A DNA stretch of 64,000 nt from Gymnopilus junonius (taxonomy: Eukaryota > Basidiomycota > Agaricomycetes > Agaricales > Galerinaceae). The DNA lies in NCBI GenBank assembly GCA_015501075.1, contig JADNYJ010000029.1:62001-126000 (forward strand), in the 5' to 3' direction. The translations under genes were made by a program, and so were the position numbers. Positions within the stretch are counted from its first letter, which is position 1. Every line of letters begins with the position of its first letter. Positions 49,128 to 61,052 of the stretch are shown here, in pieces. The notes under the pieces were generated by a model. That model worked only from the letters and a program-made list of their open reading frames with translations, did no database searches and was not told where the DNA came from.

Positions 49128-50660
49128 CTACTTTAGTGGTACACCAAACCGTTCTACTTCCCAGCCATTTATCCTATAGTCTCTCCAAATCCCCTTTAGC
49201 TGCTTTACCTGGCCCCAAATGCGCTTTCTATTTATCATTGAATCAGATTCGAAACAACGTCGCACGAAATAGTACCAAGGAAAATCTTTATAGCCAAAGG
49301 GGCTAAGAGGACTCGAGTCCGAGTCTTGCTCAACCGCTTCACTGGCTGTGCGTAAAAGAAAAGTCGATATAGCATCATACGCTTTCTTTTCCTCTCCGTG
49401 CATGGTTGTGACTGGTCGTACCCAGAACAAACATCCAGAAGGACTACTAGCCATACTCTTTAGGGCGTTGTTGAGAAATGATGAATCCGTAAGGGTGTTA
49501 TACAGCCTTTTGGAAGAACGCGCCAGAGTGAAGTATGTCACAACGCTATCGGAAAATTGGGCAATGTTGAGCAGGACGCTGCTCGGAAAAGGCTTTACTG
49601 TATCAGAAGGGATGGTTGTCATTGGGAAATGTGCAAAGGCATATTTTATTATCTGCTCGTCGTCGGCGACAGGCCACCTAAAAGATATTGTTAACAGTCA
49701 ACTTATAGTTGAATTAAGCAGTATAAGAGACGACAATCTCACATATCAGGAGCACGAAACATCCAGGAACGACAGTCACGCGTAATCGAATCGAGGAGCT
49801 CTTCTGGAGGATCTCCTCTTCGTATAGATGCTGTAGTACATTTCGGAATGTTCAGATTTTCGGCGATATCGTATTGCGTTTGGTCCAATGTACGCTCAAT
49901 GCCATCATAATCGATAAAAGGCAGGATTCCAATCCCATTGACTAGATGACCATAAGAAAAGGTCCGTCAAGAGGAGTAATATGAGGTACTTACCCCGTCC
50001 TTTTTGTCTAGAGTTCACCACTTCGTAAAGCTCGCCTACAAAATTCAGCTGACGATCATGCTGTGGTTCGGGCAGCTGATTGAAATCGAGCCATGCCCGA
50101 AGGTAATGGTAGCAGCCCTCAGAAAGGAAGAAGTTTCCAAACCCGTCCCCGCGAGCCAGCTCGCCGTATAAATAGTCGCTCGAGGCAGTTCTTGAGAGTT
50201 TCCCTTCTTGCGTCTCCACCATGTTACCCTTTCCATCCACCGTTCTATTTATGACGACCCTGAACTCTCCGCAGTTGGCGTCCTTCACAAGCCGTGTTTC
50301 CACTTCCTGGCCATCCGGTACCCGTCTCATGTATCCCTTGTCCGTAGAGACAATCTGATGAGGTGTATCATCCTCCTCCGACAGGAAGTGGCCAATGGCA
50401 ATACACGTCCGAAACCCCTGCCACCTCCATCCCGGGCGCGTGAACCAGTCAAACCCATCAGATGACTCAGCGTCAAGAGCTGTTCGAAGCAATTCCTGCA
50501 GAGCGTCTTCGTCCAACTCCATGTCGTGGAGTAAAGAAGGATCGTACTCGATGAGTTTCTCCGCCAGGTCCCCAGCGCCATAAGCTGTGTCTGTGTATAT
50601 GCCGTTGGGAGGAATTGGGGAAATACCACAGAGTAGACAGAGTTCGTCCCAGTGTCCCAT
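49128..50660 (-). CDS. Central-F-box protein, paralog C, 471 aa
   Basis: Exons on the minus strand are 50660-49994, 49941-49743 and 49677-49128, giving 471 residues, the same length as paralog B. It begins MGHWDELCLLCGISPIPP with the C-x2-C pair, then YDPSLLHDMELDEDAL, FGNFFLSEGCYHYLRAWLDF, GELYEVVNSRQKGRG, GILPFIDYDGIERT, ITRDCRSWMFRAPDM, the F-box-like PFPSSVLLNIAQFSDSVVTY / LARSSKRLYNTLTDSSF and the tail RIWGQVKQLKGIWRDYRING. Both intron phases (1 and 2) match paralogs A and B. It lies about 25 kb from the A/B pair, so the family is locally dispersed. It looks intact. The presumed role is as an SCF adaptor with unknown target. Confidence 0.75.
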
Positions 50661-51260
50661 CTTAGGTGATGGAAGGCCGAAGAGAAGGGTGACTAGGTGG
50701 AAAAAAAAAGACATGATGGTCGTGCGCGAAATGACAGTCGCCGCCCAAAGTGACGTGAAAAGAAACCGATAATTAGGAACTGCTGGCAGACTTGGGGTGA
50801 GTATCTCATTAATACCGCAAGTCGTTACTGGCTAGACACATGACATTGGCCACTTTTTAATGACTTGCGAGAGAGTGCAGTCGCTGAAAGGGACGTCGAT
50901 GATGTTGGATTCATTTCCATAGTGGCGGTTACTATTAGATCCGAAGAACACTGATTGGCTCAACTATGGCCGGGAATATCCGACACCGAAAATCGTTTCG
51001 GTTTCAGTCGCACCTTGTTCATTGAACCACTATCTTGTCCCAATGATAATGGACGGCAAAACAAGGCTCATGTCTATATATCTGACTATTCAAACGGCGT
51101 CCTTGTTCAAATATGTCCTGCTGCGGGACTTCAGGGAGACAGGTCGTCGGGTTTTCGCTCAGGATACTGGTTCTGTACATTTGATGCGCTCTTAAGATTC
51201 TATCCTGGCTCCACGATTCATTCACTTTGAGGAACTGACTTGGAGCCTTCCTTAAAATAA
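50661..51260. other. Intergenic, no gene recognised
   Basis: Promoter side of paralog C followed by 300 bases with one short open frame on each strand and no recognisable protein. It ends at the MULE target site. Confidence 0.4.
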
Positions 51261-51269
51261 CATCCTGTG
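51261..51269 (+). repeat. 9-bp target-site duplication (left)
   Basis: CATCCTGTG directly before the element end, repeated at 57585-57593. Nine bases is the usual duplication length for MULEs. Confidence 0.9.
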
Positions 51270-51293
51270 GGGCACGGTAAAAAAGCCGTGGCA
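51270..51293 (+). repeat. MULE terminal inverted repeat, left
   Basis: Begins GGGCACGG and contains AAAAAGCCGTGGCA. Pairs with 57561-57584 in inverted orientation with five mismatches, all clustered in positions 6-10. Confidence 0.85.
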
Positions 51294-52414
51294 GCCGTGC
51301 GATGGCCGTGGCATACCGTGGTCGAGTTGCACGCACGGCAGTGACTTTGCACGGTAGTGGCACGTTACCCACGGTATCCACGCCTGCACGGCCCACCTAT
51401 ATCGAGAAAGTATAGTACATTGAAGGACCTTCTACACACCAGTGGGGGTAAATGACGCCTTTAATATTGGATTTGGAATAAAAAATTAAGAGAGACAAAT
51501 GATCAATAATTGAATATAGTATTTAACTTGTTTCCTGCATGAGTTACCCTTAAAAAACAATTTATCTTGAACATTGAGAGTGTCTAAAATACATCCCCGA
51601 GCGATTCTAGGATGCATGACTGGCTGTGCAGTTTGCGCGCAAACGGTTCGGCCAGTTTATGCATTGCAAAGACAAAATCATGTGACCTGCAACTTTGTAG
51701 GCAGTATGCGAGAAGTTGTACGGACATCAATAGTCCATGAATGTGTGTTTTACACGGGTAGATATGTCTGTTAGGATACGATATACATGTTTTACGACTT
51801 GAAATTTTTTACATTAACAGCCAAATGAAATTATCAAGTGTTTTCGACCTCGGCTTCAGCTTGAAGCCCGTGGGAAATCCAATAAGACGCTCAAGACGCA
51901 CCTAGTTGTTAATGTATCTCGCCACAAAAACCAGGGCCCCTTAACTATAATTTGCTTCTGTAGGCCCATGTAAAATCCAATGAGAGGCATGAGACCACTT
52001 CGACTTCAACTGGAGGAAGAGTGGTTGAGTTCCTCCAAGGTATAATGATGGAATTCTGTTCTTTAGATAGTGTAGATTAACTAATTACATGTGTAACAAA
52101 TTCAATCAACAGCCAAAATGAACTGCAGGCTTGAAGATAAGTAGTACATGGTGAAGTGACAAGTCCACTGTGCAAACTTCATGTACCTAACTGTCATTGT
52201 ATCCTTGCGACAAGAATTGAGTTCCCCCTCGTAAAATTTGAGAAGTCATGAAACTCTTCAGGACTCAGGGGACAATTTCAAAATTGAATGCCATTGAAAT
52301 GACGTCCTGTCAGTCTATAGTTTAATCCGATACTGGGCATGATTAATGATGCTCCATACAGAATCGTCATTGTCAGAAGTGACTGAGGAGTTAGGGGGTT
52401 ACTCGATCACCGGC

Positions 52415-52634
52415 ATTGCACATGGCGAATGTGGCGCACGCACATGCACGGTACTACTCCGGTGCGGTACTTGATTGCATGGCTACCGTGAATCCGGCAT
52501 GCTCCTGAGCACGCCCCTTCACGCCCCTTCACGGCCATGCTCGCACATCAAAATTTGGGCACGCACCTTGACACGTCCAGCACGGTAGTACCATAGCCAT
52601 GCACGCACCATGGTATAGTTGACACGCACCTTGT
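52415..52634. repeat. Internal subterminal-like motif cluster
   Basis: A dense set of gcacgcac, gcacggta, cgtgaatc and cacgcacc motifs, and a tandem cacgccccttcacgccccttcacggcc. It resembles the two element ends but lacks the AAAAAGCCGTGGCA terminus. It probably represents the inner part of the original left subterminal region. Confidence 0.55.
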
Positions 52635-53235
52635 AGATAAGTCAAAGAACTCATCTGATCGCCTAAATTATTGATGAATGCGAATTTCAGATTTCTGCTG
52701 CTGCAACATTTTACCGGCTCTCCTATCCGTTGATAGGCTATAGATCCGTTCTGGAAAATACGAAAGATAAGAGGGTGGCGATAGACAATCCGCTCTACCT
52801 TTTCCCCCCTCATCAAGGCTCACAAAAATCATTTACTCTATTCATCCCTATATTTACTCTCGACGATGGTATGCTTCCTGGCCTTTCTTTATTTTACAGT
52901 GCTCCTGATCACTTTTTCCAGGAATTTCTCAAACATATCTACGCTTACTTCGTTCCCGACAACCCTGTCTCGAAGGATTTGCATACAACGCAAGAGAAGA
53001 ACTTCAATATGCGTCCTGGCCCAGTCCAAAATCTGATACCCGTCTACAATAATCAAGGTCTGGGCATTTTCTTTCCCCGAGTCTATAGATTTTAATTGTT
53101 GAATTAGGCAAATTGGTGAGATTCATCGAAACATCGCAAGACGATGAACTGGTTGGCCATAAACCCCCAAAGATACGTGAGTATCCTACATTTCTGTGAT
53201 ATACAACTTCGACTCATTCCCAATTAGCAGTCAGC

Positions 53236-56200
53236 ATGTCCACAGAGAATGTTACTTCATCAGATGCAAAGTATATACCCAGTGCTCTGTATACACATGC
53301 CCCGGATGGGACACTTGTACCTCTATCTTCTCGTGAATCCATTCCGTCTACTGTTAAACGGCCATTCCACCTCCTGAGGCGAAGGTTTCTGCACCCTCCA
53401 CGTTAAGCGCCGGTGTTATTAATTGGGATGGCTGGCCAACTGGCATTTTCGAACATGATTTTACCTACAAGGAGTGCGAGGAAACATCTGGGTTAAGGGT
53501 TCATTGGGCTACTAGGGTCAACGGCGGTGACAGGAAGGGAAATGAGTATGCAGATTCCTGGGAGAACGGAAAGAAGTCATCGAGGACATGCCTTGGGGTT
53601 ATTGAATGTGATAATCCCATGTGTTCTATTGTTGTACGGCCTCATACAAAGGCTGCCAGTCTCGACAAACAGCTTCGGACACCATGCAAGTGCAGCGCCG
53701 TTCTCTCGCATAGGGAATGTGATGTCATGTCTTATCTGTGGAAGTGGAAGGGAGGCGTTCATTATTCAAACAACGGCTTTCATACGCATCGACGACCAAC
53801 CCACATACTCCATCTTCTTCCTAATGAACTACGTCGATTCGAAGAACTGGTTAAAGCTTACCCAAAGTCTGGACCACTCCAACTCATCGTCGGCGTTCCT
53901 GGATTAGAAGGCCCCGGAGAATCAGTAGCAGATATATCCGATGTCTTATTGAATGCTGGGCGCGTCAGTAAAGAGAAGCAGAAGGTCAAAAAGACAGCAC
54001 AGACGCTGACGGACTTGTTGCATCATTTTCCAAGTTTGCCAGGGACCATCCCAACTTTGTTATCCACTCACAGTTCGATGAAGCGACCGTAATTTCTGTC
54101 CAGACGAACTTTATGAGGTCTCAGCTTGTCAAGGAATCACGCTTGGAGGGACCAGTAAACGGAATGGTCAACGATGCCGCTCATGGATGGTGGAAAGAAA
54201 GAAATTCCCTTCTCATGGTATCGTCAACATATTGTCCCGATCTCTTATGTTGGGTTCCTGGTGTCATGTCCTTTACGAATGGCGCGACAGAGGAACATTT
54301 CGAGCATCACTTCTTGGCTGTTATGCAAAGTATTGCAAGGGAAGCTGAATCTCGAGGGATGGATATCATTGACGATCTCTTTGCTGGGGTAAGCCCTTTG
54401 TTATCTCCAGTTTAAGAACGATGTTAATACTTTTTTCCAGATTATGGATTTCAGTCAAGCAGAGCGTGGAGGGTTTATTCAATCCTTTATAAAGTTTTGG
54501 ATGATGCAGCCGGAAAATAAACGTACGCGTCAAGAGCTTCAAGTTGCCGCTGAGCGCTTATTGAAAGGGTGTCGAGAACACTTCCGAGCTGGTGTCATTA
54601 GAATCAGCAAAATCAGCGGCGTCATACCTCCAAATATGCGTGACGAGTTTATAGCACGAGCGCTTGCCCTCCTCGATGCCCCATCCTCCGAAGATTTCAT
54701 CGCTCTGGTTAATCTTCTTGTCCGTGACTTTCCCAAGACAAAAAGCTGGATGGATTGGTGGGTACGGCCCAGTGTAGCATCTATGCTTTTCGAGTCTGAA
54801 CGGAAGATGAACACTGACTTGTGGGATTCCTTACCTGACAATAATAATGCAGAAGAAGCTATGCATTGGAAACTTTACAGTGCTTGCGGGCGTGATCACG
54901 AGTTATTGGAAGGCTTTTATTCTCTTTATTCTGTGGCGGTATATTTTGAACGTCTTCATGCTGGTGCACGAGGTGTGTTTATTTAATGTTAATGCATACA
55001 TCTAAACCTGATCATTAATTTTCAGAAGGGAAATTGATTCGTTATGGTCAAGCTGAACCATGGAAGGTCATTCAGCAGAAGATTGGTCGCACTAAGAAGT
55101 CGCGTGCTAAGGATCTTGTTGAAAAGAAGCAGAAGAAGAACGATGGTCGGCCACCAGATACCATCAAAGAGCTTCTAGGTACCCAGCCCAAGCCGAAGAA
55201 AGCAGTGCAGTCAAAGGAAGTTGGTCCAACACCAGGATCGTCTCTTCCAAAACCCACGAATGCTTTACACAAAAAAACAGCACAACAAAAGTCAATGTCC
55301 TCAATGTTGAAGACGCCAAATACTTCATTGCTCGCTATGCATCATCTGACCATCAGACAATTTATACCTATGATGATACGAAATATCGAGGCTCACCAGT
55401 TCAAGAAGCGGATGCTCATTTTGAGACACACATGGCAGGCCGAGGTATTCGACTTAATGGTTTCGTCGTCTGGCAAGTTTTCTATTTTCTTCGAGGCGGA
55501 TTAGATGCCCAGAAGTCTTTCTTCATGCACAGGACACAAGCTCTCAAGGACAAGTTTGATCTCAAATTCTCTACGACGAATCTTGATCAGCTTCCTTCTG
55601 TCAACCTCGACTCAGACAGCCTCGTCGAACTGCCAGCTCAAGCACGAAATTGGCTCTTCAACCCTTTCAAGCTGAATACGAAGGAATACGTATCTGAACT
55701 CAATCCAGATGACAACATTTCTGAAGACCTTGGTCTGGAATCAGAGGACACCATGGATCCACAGGATGACCTCCTTCCCGCTGATTTGGAGTCAGTTGCT
55801 GGTTCATCTGACTCGCTTCCCGATTCCCTGTTTGGACTGGACTGCCGTTGTGGTATGGTCGGAGATGGTAACATTTTCTATCAGCCTGAACAGCACGGAA
55901 CCGCTATTCAATGCATTGCGTGTGATAATTGGTCCCATATTGCCTGCCAACGCGATGGTCGAGCGAGTAATCTGGGCAACAAAGATCACTTTATTTGTGA
56001 CTATTGCAACCCAACCTTCATGCTTCCAGCTGCACGAAAGTCGGAAAGAGCGTACGTTCAATATTCTATTTCATTCAAAGGTTGAGGCTGATAACTTCGA
56101 TCATACTAGTATTACCATTTCACGGAAGGTGAGGAGTGCGAAACGCCTTCATGATCAACTAATGTAAGTAATGATATTCCCAGCTCGACCTCACCTAGCT

Positions 56201-57337
56201 GACCAAGGTTTAAGCGCTGGTCGTGGAGCCCTTTCTCGAGTGGGAGAATACTGGTACCCTATTCGCCTCATTGAAAGAACTGGTCCAACTACAGCAAAGG
56301 CATATCAATGGAGAGTGGAATGGTGGAGGGAAATTATATTCCCAGCTGACATCTCTTTGGTACCCGGCAATATTTCTCTGGTGAATGAGACAGAGATCAT
56401 CGATTCTTTATGGCTTAAACAGAAGGAAAGGCGAGGCATTCGGGTAGGTGTTCTGAGAACTTTGTTTTACTATCTGTAGACTGAAATTCTTGTGTAGCTG
56501 GGACGATGGAAACACGCATACGAAGTTGAAACTTCCGAAGACATTTTGGCTGACCCATCTAGGGTTCCTTACTCAGCAGACGTCGACACTGCTCTTTCTC
56601 CATTCAAGGATACACTCAAGCTACTATTGGAACAACGTGTCGATGAGCTAGGTGACAAGGTAATTCCGGCGAAGAATTGGCTCGAGAGGAATGTCAAGTC
56701 ACCCCTCTTCTCCACCTTGATGCCATATGTCGGTTCATTGTCCATCATCGAGCGAGCCCAGATTTCAAACTGGTTTGATATTCACATTGGGAAAAGAAGT
56801 AAAAAAGCTCGATTGGCATGGCTTGGATATCTACCACTTGCTCACGCTCATACGCTCTATATTTCTCAACGTCTTCAACGGAGTCCGGAAACGGCGCTTA
56901 GTCACACTAGCCTTCTCCACCACGCATGGGACATCCTATACACCGGAATTTCGGAACGAATAATCGACGTCGACGTGGCAAAGGAATGCCTTTACATCCT
57001 CGAAGAGGAGATGTTTGAGGTTTCGACTCGAGCAGGGAAAGCAGGTTTTTTCCAGTGGGGTTTAGACGCTGGACATCATCAAGATGGTTGGGACGTCTAT
57101 GCTAATCTACCTCCACAATTCAACCGGGCTAATTATAAAGGAAACGACGAGGACCTTGAGGTATGGCGTCTTATACACTGCTAAAAACCTCTATTGACAT
57201 ATAATCAGCCAGGACCAGATTTTATTGAGTATGTACCACCGATCAAAGCTGTCAACCGAGAGTTGATACAGAAGCCTCGACCTCGACCTCGACCAATCAA
57301 GAAAGCAGCAGTCAATAAGGAGCCAGACACGGATTAA
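53236..57337 (+). CDS. MULE transposase with GCM and PHD zinc fingers
   Basis: Nuclear cut-and-paste transposase in several exons. The GCM/WRKY-type DNA-binding finger spans VINWDGWPTGIFEHDFTYKE...CLGVIECDNPMCSIVVRPHT...LRTPCKCSAVLSHRECD...HTHRRPTH (53415-53800). The MULE catalytic core has Asp in NDAAHGWW, Asp in IMDFSQAERGGF and the diagnostic GCREHFRAG. RYGQAEPWKVI and a basic linker follow, then a PHD finger (CRCGMVGDG...CIACDNWSHIAC...FICDYC, 55842-56020). The C-terminal region has GEYWYPIRLIERTG and ends in a PRPRPRPIKK tail. Exons meet at GT-AG introns near 54390-54440, 54973-55025 and 57160-57208. There are two one-base losses: near 53348-53370 before PPPEAKVSAP, and in the TTTT run near 54031 before FARDHPNFV. 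Otherwise open, so it may be a young copy. Confidence 0.85.
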
Positions 57338-57560
57338 ACTGCGTATCAATAATATTTAGATTAGATTTGATAGGTTTTCTACTCTAATACATATCTGAAC
57401 TTGTTTACCGTCACCCACTTTCTGTCTGGATTGTGCACGCACGTCGTCACGCACTCATGACTCCAATGCACGGCCGATCACTTCCCTGCCACGCACCACC
57501 CTATCGCCAACCTATGCCATGCACGCACGTCAAGTAGCCATGCACGCACCACCACGGCCG

Positions 57561-57584
57561 TGCCACGGCTTTTTCTATATGCCC
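57561..57584 (-). repeat. MULE terminal inverted repeat, right
   Basis: Reverse complement reads GGGCATATAG followed by AAAAAGCCGTGGCA, pairing with 51270-51293. Confidence 0.85.
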
Positions 57585-57593
57585 CATCCTGTG
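57585..57593 (+). repeat. 9-bp target-site duplication (right)
   Basis: CATCCTGTG, identical to 51261-51269. Confidence 0.9.
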
Positions 57594-59356
57594 GTACCTG
57601 TCGACGAATTTTCTGCTCCTTGCGGAAGCGTGGCAATCCATTTTTTACAGCGGCTTTTAGACTGCCAAATGGTGCAATTCTCGTGGTTTGATTGCTGCCT
57701 CTGTCGTTATCTCGTCAGGTTGAAGGTTGATCGCTATGGCCGACAAGGACCTGGAGCGATATTATGACGCCAACATTGTTGCGTTAAAAACCACATTTCT
57801 CAAGTATGACGCCAGGCCGTGTTTGACTCCTTGGGATCTACGCGCACGTTGCACAATCGCGATACCCAGAGTGAAATCGGTATCTCAATGCCGCGAGATA
57901 CTTCTTGCATTACCGTTCCGTATCGCTGGAGCGCGATCCTAACGGGACTCTTGTTAAGTTGTTTAGCGGAGCCGTCGAGTTCAGGTTTTGTCGATACGTC
58001 AGTAATCATTTCCCCATATCGAGAACGTCCTCAGTCATCAAGTACCACTTCCTCCCTTGGAATTGTTCGTGCCAACCATACTCTCTAGGCTTGGGATTAA
58101 AAGTCTGGGGATTCTGCACTTGCAATCGGTTATGGTATTATTGTATCTCTGTTCACGGTCATCGGCAGGCTTAGTTACAAGCTGATTCACTGGCGGTCCA
58201 ATAGGATATATTTATCCGAGAAACCCTGCGAGTTGAAGTTATTTCTACCGATGCTGCCGTCTGATCTTCATTCATTACTGGTTCCTGCATGCTTACCTCC
58301 AATAGCGAGGTCGCGTTTTGTTTTCGGATTTCTCCGATTTAATATCCATACGCTTCTTTATTCAAGCTAAAATATCAGAGTTCCAAAGGAGATCCGTGTG
58401 TTCTTTTCTTTTGCAACATGCAGTGTTCCTCTGACTGGACTCATCGTTATTGTCATCGAGGAAATGTCTATGTTTAAATTTAGCTTTAGTCACCAACATT
58501 TCCATGAGGAACGCATTGCAGATAGTAGCTGACAGATGACCCTTCGGGACCACCTTCCTTTGCACATACGCATATGCATGTGGCCGCTTGTGGTGCGTCA
58601 CGCGGGAATAGGTTGCACCCTTCTGTAGTAAGCATGCATAAATCATGTAGGTTATTTAATTGATTGACATCATTCGGCGTTATCTCAATGATCTACTATT
58701 AAGAATGTTCTACACACCGTGGTGGCTAAGATTAGTTCCTTTAATATTTTACACGACGCTGAAAGGTTCGCTGGTTTTGCTGATAAATATGGGCTCAAGT
58801 ACTCAACTCGAATAGAACCTGGATATTTCTATGATGCATTTCTTTGAGCTAACTTACATAATGTATTTCTCTGAACTGAACCGACTCAATGACTTGTATG
58901 ACTTTCGGATCAAAGCGTCTGCTTCCTCCTTTGAACGCGTTGGTAACGCGAGGACCAACAAAACTCACGTGCCTGCATAAATCACGCACGCTCTCAGTAA
59001 GCAAATCACGTTTGCTTACTGAGGATGCTTCCACGAGATCGACATAACCCCACCATTTCCCCTTGTCAACCGCTGTGTTAACGTGCAAATCGGTCAACAT
59101 GCGATCTACATGTCAAATCCGTACCGTGAACAATACCGAAATTAGCGCGAGTCCGCAGCGTCGGAAGAATTTTGTAGCCTGTGATCCAATTATGATCTAA
59201 ATCGGGCATATGTATCCTTGCAATCTGTGTCGCAAGTTCATACGTTGTGATACTTCAAATTCCACTTAAAAAGCTCTGTACTTTTTTTCTGTAGGTCCCG
59301 CAAAGAGGTCGATACCATCTAAATCCCTTATACCCTGTTTACTGCATATTTCGAAG
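57594..59356. other. Intergenic, no gene recognised; contains a perfect hairpin
   Basis: Short frames only. It includes a 41-bp stretch (58708-58748) similar to 51430-58 within the MULE, and a perfect 13-bp stem hairpin at 58993-59023. A minus-strand frame at 58849-59100 has no recognisable motif. The right end is the promoter of the secreted beta-propeller gene. Confidence 0.4.
58993..59023. repeat. Perfect hairpin, 13-bp stem, 5-nt loop
   Basis: CTCAGTAAGCAAA, loop TCACG, then the exact reverse complement TTTGCTTACTGAG. No T-run or other terminator context follows. Origin unknown; it could be a relic of a foldback element or a regulatory palindrome. Confidence 0.7.
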
Positions 59357-61052
59357 ATGCGCGTCTCCACGCATTTCGTAGTATTCACTGCCCTGGCTCT
59401 TGCCTCCACCGCGTCGACATCCTTTGCACCTTTTGGTTCGCGAAATAGCCCGGCCGGCGCTGTTTACAGTAAGTGATTTTTAAGAGAATTCAATTATTTC
59501 CAAACCTTTTCTGCTCGCCGTGTTCTAGTTATGACGAACGACCCCTCCGGGAACAAAGTTCTTTCCGTTAGCATCGCATCTGACGGGACTGTGGTCAGTC
59601 AACAACATGTATCTTTCTATTCCGTTGCTGTATTTTGATTCGCAGGGGACGACCGTTACAGCATCCAGCACGGAAGGTCGTGGCCTTCACGCGAAGATTG
59701 ACGGTGCAGACGCTCTCCTTTCGCAAGGCTCTGTCGCAGTGAATTCGAAGGCAAGGTTGTTGGCCGCCGTGAATGTAAGCCAGAATTTGTTTCCAACGTC
59801 TTCAGCAGTCACCAACTGAGGTGTAATCCTGTAGGCGGGGTCAAACACTGTCTCCTTGTTCAGCATTAACCCTGAGGATCCAACTCGATTGACCCTACTC
59901 GGCAGACCTATACCGTCAGGAGGAGATTTCCCGCAGTCTGTGGCATTCAATTCTAAAGGTACTGATGTCTGCGTTTTAAATGGAGGAAAGGTCAATGGCG
60001 TCAAGTAAGTCTAAATATAACATTGTCATTTCGTTTTCTTACGCCCTATTATTAGCTGTTTTGTTACCCACCCAATTTTTGGACTTTTCCCAAAGGCCAA
60101 TAACATTCGTTTGTTAAATCGGAACCAGACTACTCCTCCAACTGGTCCGCCGGGTCGCTAGGTTCCATTATCTTTACCCCCGATGATTCAAAAGTAATCG
60201 CTGCTGTGAAGGGTATTCCACCAATCCCTGGTACGTAGTATTATGTTTCTATAGTTACATTTTCTCTCGATGCTCATATTTTTCGGGCAGGTTTCATTGC
60301 GACTTGGACAATTGGCTTCGATGGTTTACTCTCTTCGCAATACATCAAGTCGACGCCAGCAGAAGGTGGTGCTTTACCCTTTTCCCTCACCCCAATCCCT
60401 GGGACCAATGCAATCCTCGCCACTGATCCTGCTCTTGGATTTGAAATATTCAATTTCGCTAGCAATAACAACAGGAATTCCCAACTGGTGGCAGCGTCGT
60501 CGACTGTCACGACCGTTCCCGGTCAAGCGGCCATTTGCTGGTCGACCTACAGTCCGAAGTCCGGAAATTTCTATCTTATTGATGCTGCTTTAGATATTGT
60601 TACCGAGATCCATATTGATAAGAATTTGAAGTCTAGTCTTGTCAAGGTAATCCTTTTTGGATCCTCGCATACGAATGTCGATCAACTATTCAACATATTT
60701 TGTAGCAATATCAGCTAGCAACGGGTGCTACAATTCTCGACAGTGAAGTGGCTACTGTTAAACACGACGAGTGTGTTTCCTCATTAAGCTTTCCGTCTCA
60801 CTTTTCTTACTGACGCTCCATTGCAAAAGCTTCCTTTATGTACTAGGCGCTAAATCAGCCTCAATCTACGTACTCTCCGTCACCACTCCTGGTAAGGGAA
60901 AGTCGATCCAGACCTTTTCCTTTGCCTCTGCTGCTGAAAAAGCTGGAGCTACCTTTAGTAAGTATTTTTACTCTCAACTGTTGTTCTTTACTCATCTGTT
61001 CCATCTAGCCAATATCAATTTGCAGGGACTGGCGACTTACGTTAAAAACTAA
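59357..61052 (+). CDS. Secreted beta-propeller protein (lactonase / muconate-cyclase-like, YbhE type)
   Basis: Starts with a signal peptide (MRVSTHFVVFTALALASTAS). The body has repeated propeller-blade strands: GAVYIMTNDPSGNKVLSVSI, GLHAKIDGADALLSQGSVAV, AGSNTVSLFSINPEDPTRLT, GGDFPQSVAFNSKGTDVCVL, QTTPPTGPPG, SIIFTPDDSKVIAAVKG, GFIATWTIGFDGLLSSQ, TNAILATDPALGFEIFNF, AAICWSTYSPKSGNFYLID, LYVLGAKSASIYVLSV and LQGLATYVKN at the end. Eight or nine introns are canonical (for example after 59461, 59595, 59773, 60005, 60231, 60645 and 60958). The pattern fits fungal extracellular seven-blade propellers of the 6-phosphogluconolactonase/3-carboxymuconate-cyclase fold, with enzymatic role unproven. There is one apparent single-base loss between GPPG and SLGSI near 60148-60154. 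Confidence 0.75.

Larger units (their letters stand above)
51270..57584 (+). mobile_element. Complete Mutator-like (MULE) DNA transposon, 6315 bp
   Basis: Termini GGGCA...TGCCC with 24-bp inverted repeats matching at 19 positions (51270-51293 and 57561-57584; the shared part includes AAAAAGCCGTGGCA) and a 9-bp direct duplication CATCCTGTG. Both subterminal zones are dense in GCACG/CGTGC and CACGCAC motifs (51280-51400 and 57440-57570). The single gene encodes a transposase with GCM-type finger, MULE core and PHD finger. A third motif cluster lies inside at 52415-52634, leaving about 1 kb of unrelated AT-rich sequence (51400-52414) that may be a nested insertion. Confidence 0.9.

Noticed and set aside
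58849..59100. 83-codon minus-strand frame containing the hairpin
   Set aside because: No motif, and the internal perfect palindrome argues against ordinary coding sequence.
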